Positions 8,396 through 15,782 of a DNA stretch of 34,903 bases are shown here, one piece after another. Each line of letters starts with the position of its first letter. Position 1 is the stretch's first letter. The notes under the pieces were generated by a model that worked only from the letters and a program-made list of their open reading frames with translations, was not told the origin of the DNA and ran no database searches. Origin of the DNA: Acetatifactor sp. GTDB taxonomy: Bacteria > Bacillota > Clostridia > Lachnospirales > Lachnospiraceae. The DNA lies in assembly GCA_016290775.1 (NCBI GenBank), contig JAEEVF010000018.1, positions 1 through 34,903 of the forward strand, read 5' to 3'. Position numbers and translations under genes: made by a program.

Positions 8396-9340
8396 TTACA
8401 GGGCAAGTCCCTTTGCTTCATCACAGCCAAGAACAATGTTCATGCACTGCATAGCCGCGCCGGAAGCGCCCTTCCCGAGGTTGTCAAACTGGGAGGAGAG
8501 CAGGATGCGGTCGTCGTTGCCGGTCACGTAGATCTTCAGGCCGTCCTTGCCGGTAAGCTGATTTCCGGAAAGAAACCCGGTGGATGCGATCTCATCGCCT
8601 TCATCTGCAACGGTGATGAACTTCTCGCCTTTATAATATTCCTTGAAGTACTCGCGAACGCTCGCAACGGTCGCGCCCTTTAGCATGTCCGCGTAAAGAG
8701 GAACGGTAACAAGCATGCCGCTGTAATAATCGTCCACGATGGGGCTAAAGAGAGGCGTTCTTGCAAGGCCCGTGATCTTCTGCATTTCCTTCAGGTGCTT
8801 GTGCTGCTGGCTCAGTGCATATTCGCGGGGCGCAAACAGGTCAGCCGTCTTGTCTTCGGATTCATATGCTGCGATCATCTTCTTGCCGCCGCCGGAATAG
8901 CCTGTCAGGGAGAAGGCGCTCACGGGGTAATCCGCGGGCAGGATCCCGCCTGCAACCATGGGATATACCAGCGAAATGAAGCCTGTTGCGTGGCATCCGG
9001 GCACGGCGATGCGCTTTCCGTTTTTGATCGCCTCGCGGTGATTCTTCGAAAGCTCGGCGAAGCCATATGCCCAGCCTTCATTTGTGCGGTGTGCGGTGGA
9101 CGTATCGATGATCACGACGTTTTCATTTTCCACGAGGGACACGGATTCCATTGCTGCCGCGTCGGGAAGGCAAAGGAAGGTAATGTCGGAGGAATTGATG
9201 AGGCGCTTTCTCTCCGCGGGATCCTTTCGCAGCTCAGGGCTGATGCTAAGGAGTTCCACGTCATCCCTCCCGGAAAACCGCTCGTGAATGCGAAGACCAG
9301 TCGTTCCTTCGCTGCCGTCGATGAATATTTTCGTTTTCAT
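8396..9340 (-). CDS. argC: N-acetyl-gamma-glutamyl-phosphate reductase
   Basis: ArgC reduces N-acetyl-glutamyl phosphate with NADPH in the third step of arginine synthesis. The 314-residue product has an N-terminal nucleotide-binding strand IFIDGSEGTTG, the catalytic Cys116 in PGCHATG and a GYSGGGKKMI segment. These features and the length fit the shorter 'type 2' ArgC group (TIGR01851-like) rather than the 334-residue enterobacterial form. ATG 9340 is preceded on the minus strand by GGAGAG. It is a lone arginine gene: argJ, argB and argD are not beside it. A consensus promoter with candidate ArgR half-sites lies upstream, divergent from the ABC-2 transporter. Confidence 0.93.
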   Translation of the reverse strand: MKTKIFIDGSEGTTGLRIHERFSGRDDVELLSISPELRKDPAERKRLINSSDITFLCLPDAAAMESVSLVENENVVIIDTSTAHRTNEGWAYGFAELSKNHREAIKNGKRIAVPGCHATGFISLVYPMVAGGILPADYPVSAFSLTGYSGGGKKMIAAYESEDKTADLFAPREYALSQQHKHLKEMQKITGLARTPLFSPIVDDYYSGMLVTVPLYADMLKGATVASVREYFKEYYKGEKFITVADEGDEIASTGFLSGNQLTGKDGLKIYVTGNDDRILLSSQFDNLGKGASGAAMQCMNIVLGCDEAKGLAL

Positions 9341-9360
9341 ATGATCTCTCCTTCAGTATT

Positions 9361-9466
9361 GCTGAATATAGACTGAATAATACCACTTTGAAAAAGAATG
9401 TCAAGTTCTTTTTTGCATTGTTTGTGCATAAAACACACATAAAGTGAATAAATATACGTTTATACA
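9361..9466. promoter_or_regulatory. Candidate ArgR-binding half-sites between argC and the ABC-2 operon
   Basis: TGAATA occurs at 9363-9368 and 9374-9379, one helical turn apart and overlapping the argC -10 and start region. A further GTGAATAAATA at 9444-9454 and a TGCATAAAA at 9424-9432 lie in the intergenic region. ARG boxes are TGAAT/TGCAT-type AT-rich palindromes, but the 9363/9374 pair is a direct rather than inverted repeat, so the assignment is tentative. Confidence 0.35.
9377..9404 (-). promoter_or_regulatory. argC promoter
   Basis: On the minus strand a perfect TTGACA (9404-9399) is separated by 16 bases from TATTAT (9382-9377). The predicted start of transcription is about 25-30 bases upstream of the argC ATG. 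Confidence 0.75.
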
Positions 9467-9472
9467 AAATGA

Positions 9473-9501
9473 TTGACATAAAGTGCCGATAATGTTATTA
9501 T
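9473..9501 (+). promoter_or_regulatory. Promoter of the ABC-2 transporter operon
   Basis: TTGACA (9473-9478), a 17-base spacer and TATTAT (9496-9501) form a near-consensus sigma-A promoter. The start would be near 9508, giving a short leader with an AAGGAGGGG ribosome binding site before ATG 9532. Confidence 0.8.
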
Positions 9502-9531
9502 GAAAGTCCGTCGCTTAAGGAGGGGCTGAGT

Positions 9532-10320
9532 ATGATCACGATGCAAGATGTCTGTAAGTCGTACAAGGTTGCGAAACGTAACGCGGGTTTCGGCGAAGCC
9601 TGCAAAGCCTTATTTCGCCGGGAATATGAAACCATTCACGCATTGCGGAACGTCAGTTTTACCATCAATGATGGTGAGATGGTCGGTTACATCGGACCAA
9701 ACGGAGCGGGAAAGAGCTCGACGATCAAGATCCTATCCGGGATCCTGACGCCGGATTCAGGAACGGTGTTGGTGGACGGACGAGTTCCTTACAAGGACAG
9801 GATCCGGCACGTGGCGCAGATCGGTGTGGTTTTTGGTCAAAGGTCCCAGCTATGGTGGGACGTCCCAGTCATTGATTCTTTTGAACTTCTCAAAGATGTT
9901 TATTCCATTCCCCAAAAGCAATATGATAACAATCTTGAAGAGCTGACAAGCTTACTGAATCTGTCAGAGCTACTTCGCACGCCGGCAAGGCAATTATCGC
10001 TTGGCCAGAGGATGCGTTGTGAGATCGCGGGCAGCCTTTTGCACAGTCCGAAGATCCTGTTCCTCGATGAACCGACCATCGGGCTGGATGCCGTGTCAAA
10101 GCTGGCAGTGCGTGACTTCATCAAAAAGCAGAACGAGCTGCATGGCACGACCGTGATCCTTACGACTCATGACATGCAGGACATCGAAGCGCTCTCAAAG
10201 CGGATCATCTTGATCGGTAAGGGGGAGATCCTGCTGGACGGCACGCCGGAGGACCTGAAAAAAGGCGGGCAGTCCATTGACGAAACGGTGGCAGAGCTCT
10301 ATCGCGCCTATGATATCTAG
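9532..10320 (+). CDS. ABC-2 transporter ATP-binding protein (COG4586 type)
   Basis: This 262-residue ATPase powers an ABC-2 exporter made with the next two genes. Walker A is GPNGAGKSS at residues 55-63, the signature is LSLGQRMR, and Walker B plus catalytic Glu is ILFLDEPTIGLD. The switch His is in TTHDMQD. The VFGQRSQLWWDVPV stretch and the N-terminal insertion around RREYE are typical of the COG4586 subgroup that pairs with two DUF990-like permeases. The substrate is not known. The gene has a strong AAGGAGGGG ribosome binding site and its own promoter. The permease genes follow with gaps of 11 and 46 bases. Confidence 0.93.
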   Translation: MITMQDVCKSYKVAKRNAGFGEACKALFRREYETIHALRNVSFTINDGEMVGYIGPNGAGKSSTIKILSGILTPDSGTVLVDGRVPYKDRIRHVAQIGVVFGQRSQLWWDVPVIDSFELLKDVYSIPQKQYDNNLEELTSLLNLSELLRTPARQLSLGQRMRCEIAGSLLHSPKILFLDEPTIGLDAVSKLAVRDFIKKQNELHGTTVILTTHDMQDIEALSKRIILIGKGEILLDGTPEDLKKGGQSIDETVAELYRAYDI

Positions 10321-10331
10321 GGGGTGACGGG

Positions 10332-11135
10332 ATGAAGAAGTATCTGTCCTTTTTCAGAGTGCGGTTCCTCATGGGACTGCAGTACCGAGTCGCCGCGCTG
10401 GCGGGAATTGCCACGCAGTTTGCCTGGGGCTTTTTAGAGATCATGGCCCTGAAGGCGTTTTATGAAACGGATGCGAGCGTATATCCCATGACGTTTCAGG
10501 CAACGGTCTCCTATGTTTGGCTGCAGCAGGCCTTTCTGGCCTTCTTCGCAAGCTGGATGGTGGACACGGAGCTGTTCGACATGATCCTGAACGGGAACAT
10601 CGCGTATGAGCTTTGCAGGCCCGTCCGGATCTATTCTTTGATGGCGTCCAGAAATCTCGCAAACCGCGTTTCGCGCGCGGTGCTTCGATGCCTGCCGATC
10701 CTTGTGGTGGCGTTCTTTTTGCCGCAACCTTACCGCATGGGCGCGCCGCAAGGCATCGTTCATTTTCTGTTCTTTTTGGTTGCGATGGTGCTGGGCCTTT
10801 TTGTGTCGGTGGCATTCTTCATGTTTGTATATGTGCTCGCATTTTATACGATCTCGCCGCAGGGTCTTCGCATCGTGTTTGTTTCGTTGGTGGAGTATCT
10901 CTCCGGCGGCGTGATCCCACTGCCGTTCTTCCCTGAGAAGGTGCTCAGAGTCGTGGAGCTTTTGCCCTTTGCAGCCATGCAAAACGTGCCGCTTCGCATC
11001 TACGGCGGTGACATGGAAGGAGCGGAGATGTTGCGTGCCTTAGGTCTGCAGCTGTTCTGGCTGGTGGCACTTGTGGCGATCGGCAGTGCCCTTTGTCGCA
11101 AGGCGGAGCGCAGGGTGGCGCTCCAGGGAGGTTGA
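10332..11135 (+). CDS. ABC-2 family permease, first subunit (DUF990/COG4587-like)
   Basis: The 267-residue membrane protein has six hydrophobic stretches: around residues 16-38, 55-75, 110-130, 140-170, 175-200 and 235-260. The N-terminus starts with a short positively charged amphipathic segment (MKKYLSFFRVRF), as usual in this family. ELFDMILNGNIAYELCRPVRIY is the conserved cytoplasmic coupling-helix region (D-x-x-L-x-x-P-like). It should form a heterodimer with the following permease and associate with the preceding ATPase. GGGGTGA provides the ribosome binding site. Substrate is unknown. Confidence 0.85.
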   Translation: MKKYLSFFRVRFLMGLQYRVAALAGIATQFAWGFLEIMALKAFYETDASVYPMTFQATVSYVWLQQAFLAFFASWMVDTELFDMILNGNIAYELCRPVRIYSLMASRNLANRVSRAVLRCLPILVVAFFLPQPYRMGAPQGIVHFLFFLVAMVLGLFVSVAFFMFVYVLAFYTISPQGLRIVFVSLVEYLSGGVIPLPFFPEKVLRVVELLPFAAMQNVPLRIYGGDMEGAEMLRALGLQLFWLVALVAIGSALCRKAERRVALQGG

Positions 11136-11181
11136 CGCAAGAATGGGCGAAAAAGCCAAAATGGCAGAAAGGGAGGCTTTC

Positions 11182-11982
11182 ATGGAAAGAAAAATCGTAA
11201 GCAGAGTCCGATTGTACTTGCATTACGTTTCCATCAACGTAAGGTCGGCGATGCAATATAAAACATCCTTTTTCCTCACGACGTTTGGGCAGTTCATGGT
11301 GTCCTTCCAGGTGTTCCTCGGAATCTACTTTATGTTCCTTCGGTTCAAAAGCGTCAAGGATTTTACCTACAGCGAAGTGCTGCTTTGCTTCTCGGTAATG
11401 CTCCTTGAGTTTTCGCTGGCGGAGATGTTTGGAAGAGGGTTTGATTCTTTTTCCGGCATGATCCGATCGGGAAGCTTTGATCAGGTGCTGACGCGCCCGC
11501 GGGGGGAGATCCTGCAGGTGCTGGGCAGCAAGTTTGAACTGACGCGCATCGGAAGGATGATCCAGGCCGTGATCATGTTTGCGTACGGGATCACGCATTG
11601 CAACGTGGATTGGACGGTTCTTAAGGTGCTCACGATCCTCTTAATGATCGTTTGCGGAACGGCGGTGTTCGCAGGTTTGTTTATTATCTACGCGGCGCTT
11701 TGCTTTTTCACGCTGGACGGACTGGAGTTCATGAACATCTTTACGGACGGCGCGAGGGAGACGGGAAAATATCCCCTTGGCGTTTACGGCAAAAAGCTTT
11801 TGCTTTTCACCACAGTGGTCATTCCGTATGCGCTGGTGCAGTATTATCCCTTGCTTTACGTGTGGGGTCGGACGGACAAGGTCTGGTATGCCTTCATGCC
11901 GCTCCTTGCGCTTTGGTTCCCGCTCCCCTGCCTTGTACTGTGGCGATTTGGCGTGCACCATTATAAATCAAGCGGGTCATAA
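11182..11982 (+). CDS. ABC-2 family permease, second subunit (DUF990/COG3694-like)
   Basis: From ATG 11182 the product is 266 residues, matching the first permease in length. That start has a GGGAGG five bases upstream; an in-frame ATG at 11143 with its own GGGAGG is possible and would add 13 hydrophilic residues. Six membrane segments are visible, and GMIRSGSFDQVLTRPRGEILQ is the coupling-helix region that mirrors DMILNGNIAYELCRP in the first subunit. The gene is the last member of the three-gene transporter operon. The stretch after it (11983-12101) holds a small hairpin and a promoter but no clear T-rich terminator. Confidence 0.83.
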   Translation: MERKIVSRVRLYLHYVSINVRSAMQYKTSFFLTTFGQFMVSFQVFLGIYFMFLRFKSVKDFTYSEVLLCFSVMLLEFSLAEMFGRGFDSFSGMIRSGSFDQVLTRPRGEILQVLGSKFELTRIGRMIQAVIMFAYGITHCNVDWTVLKVLTILLMIVCGTAVFAGLFIIYAALCFFTLDGLEFMNIFTDGARETGKYPLGVYGKKLLLFTTVVIPYALVQYYPLLYVWGRTDKVWYAFMPLLALWFPLPCLVLWRFGVHHYKSSGS

Positions 11983-12030
11983 GGTGCTTATAGTTTCTCA
12001 TTAGGGGTTTCTTTTTGTGGCGAAAAATAG

Positions 12031-12036
12031 TATAAT
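12031..12036 (+). promoter_or_regulatory. Candidate -10 element ahead of the GT-C-like gene
   Basis: A perfect TATAAT lies 66 bases upstream of GTG 12102. The region 16-18 bases further upstream is T-rich but does not match TTGACA well, so only the -10 is convincing. Confidence 0.4.
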
Positions 12037-12101
12037 GAAATCGCGCCTTTTGCGCATATGGGCGTAGTTTTTGCCATGATCTTTTGGGAGGAGAAACCAG
12101 G

Positions 12102-13856
12102 GTGAATGAGAAGAGAGAAAAAATCATCCTAAGGGTATTATGGATCATAACGGTACTTGTCTGCATCAAGAGCATTTTCACGGACTTTGGTGCAGACAGT
12201 GCTTATCAGGTTGCCATGTCGTACCGACATCTTTCGGGCGACGGCATGCTGTTAAAAATGTGGGAGCCTCACCAGACTTCCATTTTTTTGAATGACGTTT
12301 TGATGGCAGTATATCATTTCGTCGTCCCTTCGTACGCAGGCGTCGTTTTGTATTTGCAGGTTTGCGGAACGCTTTTGTTTGGATTGCTTGGATGGTTTGT
12401 TTACAGGACCGTGAAGGAGACGACGGGCGCCTTTGTCGGACAGGCCATCTGGATGTTTTTATTGGTATTTCGCGCAAAGCAGACGCCATTTCCGGAATTC
12501 GCAAATCTGGAGATTGCGTGTTCTGTTTTGATCTTTTGTCTGTTACTTCGTTTTTTGGGGGCGCAGGATCGATGGATCTATCCCGTTCTGATCGGGGTCT
12601 GCGCTTTCTTTCAAGCGCTTTCCTATCCTAGCTGCGTGCTGATCGCAGTGCCAGTTTGTCTTTTGCTTTTCCTAAAAACAAATGCAAAATGGAAAAACAT
12701 CCTGCTCTTCCTTGGAACGGCAGGAGTTCTTGGCGTGACCTTTTTGGCAAGCTTCTTCGTGCGCCTTGGGAGTGACACCTTCCTTTTGGCCGTGCGGAAC
12801 ATCTTCCTTTCTGACACCCATTCCACCTCAGGCGATTACTGGAATGGCAAGGGCGGCTATTGGATGAGCTTTTTTGTCATGCTCGGAGTGGTGGCCCTTT
12901 GTGCGCTCGTGGCGTGGGGGATTTCGGTGATCCTGCGGAAAGTACGCGGGAACAAGGTGGCGGATGGCCAGAGGGCAACTTCGCAGGGCAGTGTTGAAGC
13001 GGCGGACGGCCAGCCGGCAACAGGCACGGCGTTTGAGATTTCAGTAGGAACCCTCAGCGCAGCACTCCTCATCGTCGTGGAACTTGTGTGCCTGGCGCTT
13101 CAGCGCAGGCTCGGCCTGGACTGGAACTGCAGCATTTACGTGCTGCCCTTGATCTTGCTGGTGCTTGGGGCGATCGGATATCGTAAGGCTTCAGAGGAGG
13201 AGAGGACCATCTTCCTTACGGGCGCGCTGGTGTCCGCGGCATCATTTTTTGCAACAATGCTCCTCACGGACCTTAGCCTTATCACGATCACGGCGTACCT
13301 AGTTCTTGGCGGCGCGGTATCCCTACTCATGTTGCGACATCTTTTCAAAGATGACAAGCGTGTCATCTTGCTTTTGCTCCTTTTGGTATTGGCCCACAGA
13401 GGACTTGTGGTCTGGGGGATCGGAAACACGAATGACAGAGTACACACGGTCTGGGAGGTGCAGAATATCATTCGCAGCGGCCCGGCAGCAGGCGTGGTGT
13501 GTGATCACGTGAGCAAGGCGCAGGCGCTTTGGACCATTGAGGATTTTGCGCTTTACGTAAAGCCTGAGGACAAGCTCTTGGTGGTTGGGCCCGAGATGAT
13601 CGACCCGCTGGTTTATCTATATGCCGGCGCCGAGATCAGCAATTATTCAACGATCGATACGCCGCAGTACGGCGAAGCTTTGGAAGAATATTTCGCACTC
13701 AATCCTGACAAGGAGCCAACGCTTGTCGCGGTTTCAAGCTGGTTCGGAACTCCGAACGTAACGGATGACACATATATCATGCAATGGGTGAACGCACGCT
13801 ACGAGCTTTCCGTGGACGCAAGGTACTTTAGGCTGTATCGAAAAAAGGCCGAATGA
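12102..13856 (+). CDS. Polytopic membrane protein, probable GT-C-type glycosyltransferase
   Basis: This 584-residue protein starts at GTG 12102, eight bases after GGGAGGAG. It has about ten to twelve hydrophobic helices. The first extracytoplasmic loop after helix 1 begins FTDFGADSAYQ and includes several acidic residues, the position of the catalytic Asp/Glu in GT-C enzymes using lipid-phosphate sugars. The last 110 residues are soluble, following the membrane part, as in many GT-C proteins. A low-complexity Gly/Ala/Gln insert lies in a loop around residues 280-310. Donor and acceptor are unknown, and no polysaccharide cluster surrounds it. The stop codon overlaps an ATG of the following frame, so coupling to the next gene is likely. 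Confidence 0.6.
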   Translation: MNEKREKIILRVLWIITVLVCIKSIFTDFGADSAYQVAMSYRHLSGDGMLLKMWEPHQTSIFLNDVLMAVYHFVVPSYAGVVLYLQVCGTLLFGLLGWFVYRTVKETTGAFVGQAIWMFLLVFRAKQTPFPEFANLEIACSVLIFCLLLRFLGAQDRWIYPVLIGVCAFFQALSYPSCVLIAVPVCLLLFLKTNAKWKNILLFLGTAGVLGVTFLASFFVRLGSDTFLLAVRNIFLSDTHSTSGDYWNGKGGYWMSFFVMLGVVALCALVAWGISVILRKVRGNKVADGQRATSQGSVEAADGQPATGTAFEISVGTLSAALLIVVELVCLALQRRLGLDWNCSIYVLPLILLVLGAIGYRKASEEERTIFLTGALVSAASFFATMLLTDLSLITITAYLVLGGAVSLLMLRHLFKDDKRVILLLLLLVLAHRGLVVWGIGNTNDRVHTVWEVQNIIRSGPAAGVVCDHVSKAQALWTIEDFALYVKPEDKLLVVGPEMIDPLVYLYAGAEISNYSTIDTPQYGEALEEYFALNPDKEPTLVAVSSWFGTPNVTDDTYIMQWVNARYELSVDARYFRLYRKKAE

Positions 13857-13876
13857 CAAAAAAGGAGGGAATAGAT

Positions 13877-14821
13877 ATGCAATGGAACATACCATGGGAT
13901 ATGTGGAACATATCCTTGACGGATCCGATTCAACGAAACATCGTACTCTTACTTGTATTTATTGTCCCGTTATTCTTATATCTGATCATCTCTCGTAGCT
14001 TGAACAAGATTTTCAAAAAGACCCCGGATGATCCCTTGTTTCCCGAAAAGGAGAAAGGCAAAAATAACATCCTTTTGACTCTTCTGAAGATCCCTGTGCG
14101 CTTAGCGCTTATGGTCGTCGTCATTGTCGCCATGATCGAGATTCCCGCAAGGTTCCTCATGAACAATGAAGACAAGAAGGTGGCGAAGGAACAAGCCATC
14201 ATGGCGGAATACGAAGCCTCGAACGATATCAACCTAAACAAGGAAACCAGAAGAAGGATACTCACGCAAGCCTATCTGCGGAAAGAATATAAACTCGATT
14301 GCCTGTATGAGGAAGATGCCAACAACCTCGGACGAACCCTATTCAAGTGCTTGCTTGTTTTCGTGCTTTTCATCGCAGGCGGAGCTGATTGCGTCATCTC
14401 TGTGTACAGCTTCTACCGATGGAAGAAGAAAATCAGTTTTCTTAGCATTTTTGGAACCATCCTTCTCATACCAGTGATCATCATCGGATTCAAGATCATA
14501 GATGACTGTAACCAAGTCAGCGATCGACCGAACCCCGAGACGGCAAAGGTTTCCGCCATCGTGGTCACGGTCACCGGCCGGCGTGAGGACGTCCATCACG
14601 ATGAGGATAACGGGGATACTTACAAGTATTTCATTTATGTCGACTACGGTGACGGGAAAGGGCCTGTCACAAAAGAAGTCGGCCAGTTCATGTATGACAC
14701 AGCCGACGTAACGCCCGACACCTACTACATGGGACGGGCCGAAGAGAACGGCAAAACATATGATTTCGACCTCTATCCAAGGACGGAGTACGAAATGGAG
14801 AAGGTAGACAAGCAAGACTAG
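13877..14821 (+). CDS. Four-helix membrane protein with C-terminal beta-rich domain (DUF3592-like)
   Basis: From ATG 13877 (GGAGGG seven bases upstream) the product is 314 residues. Hydrophobic segments lie around residues 22-42, 70-95, 158-180 and 187-206. A charged helical region (about 100-140) lies between the second and third. The C-terminal 110 residues contain KVSAIVVTVTGRRED and TYKYFIYVDYGDGKG, resembling the DUF3592 pattern of a V-x-G strand followed by a Tyr-rich strand; this is an eye match only. It follows the GT-C-like gene by 20 bases. The last codons (KVDKQD-stop) lie in a 15-base sequence repeated 22 bases downstream, at the start of the repeat-rich region. Confidence 0.6.
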   Translation: MQWNIPWDMWNISLTDPIQRNIVLLLVFIVPLFLYLIISRSLNKIFKKTPDDPLFPEKEKGKNNILLTLLKIPVRLALMVVVIVAMIEIPARFLMNNEDKKVAKEQAIMAEYEASNDINLNKETRRRILTQAYLRKEYKLDCLYEEDANNLGRTLFKCLLVFVLFIAGGADCVISVYSFYRWKKKISFLSIFGTILLIPVIIIGFKIIDDCNQVSDRPNPETAKVSAIVVTVTGRREDVHHDEDNGDTYKYFIYVDYGDGKGPVTKEVGQFMYDTADVTPDTYYMGRAEENGKTYDFDLYPRTEYEMEKVDKQD

Positions 14822-14872
14822 AAGTGAACAGGAGAAGGCTTCAGACAAGCAAGACTAGGGGGCAGGTGCGTT

Positions 14873-15235
14873 GGAGGCCAAGAGGAGCAGAAACTGCTTG
14901 CCTGAGAAGTGAAAAGGGGTTTGGGGCAAGCGAAAAGAGCAGAAAATGCTTGCCTGAGAAGTGAAAAGGGGTTTCAGGCAAGCGAAAAGAGCAGAAAATG
15001 CTTGCCTGAGAAGTGAAAAGGGGTTTCAGGCAAGCGAAAAGAGCAGAAACTGCTTGCCTGAGAAGCGAAAAGGGGTTTGGAGCAAGCGGGAAGAGCGGAA
15101 ACCGCTTGCCTGAAAAGTGAAAAGGGGTTTGGAGCAAGTGAAACCGCTTGCTTGAGAATGCAAAGCGGTTTCCGGGCAAGCAAGAGGAGCTAAAAAGGCT
15201 TGCCTGATAAACAAGAATAGAAGATAGGCAAGCGC
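14873..15235. repeat. 52-bp tandem repeat array of hairpin-forming units
   Basis: The core GCTTGCCTGA recurs at 14896, 14948, 15000, 15052 and 15104, exactly 52 bases apart. A diverged copy follows at 15146 (42-base step, internal deletion of ten bases), and a final diverged unit carries GCTTGCCTGA at 15198. The partner arm GGCAAGC occurs at 14925, 14977, 15029, 15081 (AGCAAGC), 15133 (AGCAAGT), 15175 and 15227. Each unit can fold as a 7-10 base-pair hairpin (for example TCAGGCAAGC with GCTTGCCTGA around a 16-base loop), or arms of adjacent units can pair instead. Between arms lies a conserved GAAGTGAAAAGGGGTTT segment. No T-tract follows the stems, so they are not ordinary terminators. It fills the 428-base gap between the membrane protein and the 2H gene. 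Confidence 0.93.
15141..15171 (+). other. Alternative 9-bp hairpin in the diverged repeat unit
   Basis: AAACCGCTT (15141-15149) pairs perfectly with AAGCGGTTT (15163-15171) around a 13-base loop. It arises in the unit that lost ten bases and replaces the standard pairing there. Confidence 0.6.
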
Positions 15236-15249
15236 GGGAGGCAATTTCC

Positions 15250-15753
15250 ATGGCAGAGAAGGCTTTGTATGTGCTGGCGGGATATGATGACGATACGGAG
15301 CGGGAATTAGCCCGAATCCAGAACGTGCTTTATGAAAAGGGGTTCTCGGGCAGTCAGACAAAGGGAATCCCTATGCATTTTACGCTTGGATCGTATGATA
15401 CGAGCCGCGAAGAAGAGTTGAAGGAAAGGATTGAGCAGATTGCGAAGACGCAAGCAACGTTTTCCGCAGGATTCAATCATATCGGTTTGTTCACCCTTCC
15501 GGCCAGTGACGTGCTGTTCCTGCAGCCCGAGATCACGACGGAGATGCTGCAACTAAAGGATTGCTTCAAGGACAACATGGACACTTTTCCCTGGTCGCCG
15601 CATACCACATTGTTGATCGACAAAAGGGAGGAAATCCTCCGCGCGATCCCAATCGTTGAGGAAGAATTCAAGCCTATGACCGGCAAGGTGTCAGCGCTGT
15701 ATCTTTATGAATTTTGGCCGACAAGACACATCTTGACGGTCCGGTTTTCTTGA
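15250..15753 (+). CDS. 2H phosphoesterase (2'-5' RNA ligase-like)
   Basis: The 167-residue product has two H-x-T-x motifs, H43-F-T45-L in MHFTLGSYD and H118-T-T120-L in SPHTTLLID, spaced as in the 2H phosphoesterase superfamily (LigT, ThpR, CPDase, YjcG). Such enzymes open or form 2'-5' or cyclic phosphodiester bonds in RNA or nucleotides. Length is close to bacterial ThpR and YjcG. ATG 15250 follows GGGAGG by eight bases, and the last arm of the upstream repeat array ends two bases before that site. The next gene (DUF402-HAD fusion) starts 29 bases downstream and is probably co-transcribed. The actual substrate is not known. Confidence 0.87.
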   Translation: MAEKALYVLAGYDDDTERELARIQNVLYEKGFSGSQTKGIPMHFTLGSYDTSREEELKERIEQIAKTQATFSAGFNHIGLFTLPASDVLFLQPEITTEMLQLKDCFKDNMDTFPWSPHTTLLIDKREEILRAIPIVEEEFKPMTGKVSALYLYEFWPTRHILTVRFS

Positions 15754-15782
15754 TCAATGCCATTAGTCAAGGAGAGCGTTGT

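Noticed and set aside
10434..11598. Long minus-strand frames antisense to the ABC-2 permeases.
   Set aside because: They are rich in His, Arg and Gln as expected from antisense reading of membrane genes, and they overlap confident coding regions.
14873..15235. CRISPR-like array.
   Set aside because: The whole 52-base unit is conserved with no variable spacers, and there are no cas genes in the window.
14841..15361. Minus-strand open frames across the repeat array, encoding Phe/Ser/Leu-rich repeats.
   Set aside because: The 52-base unit is not a multiple of three, so each repeat falls in a different frame. The frames have no ribosome binding site and follow only from the repeated sequence.
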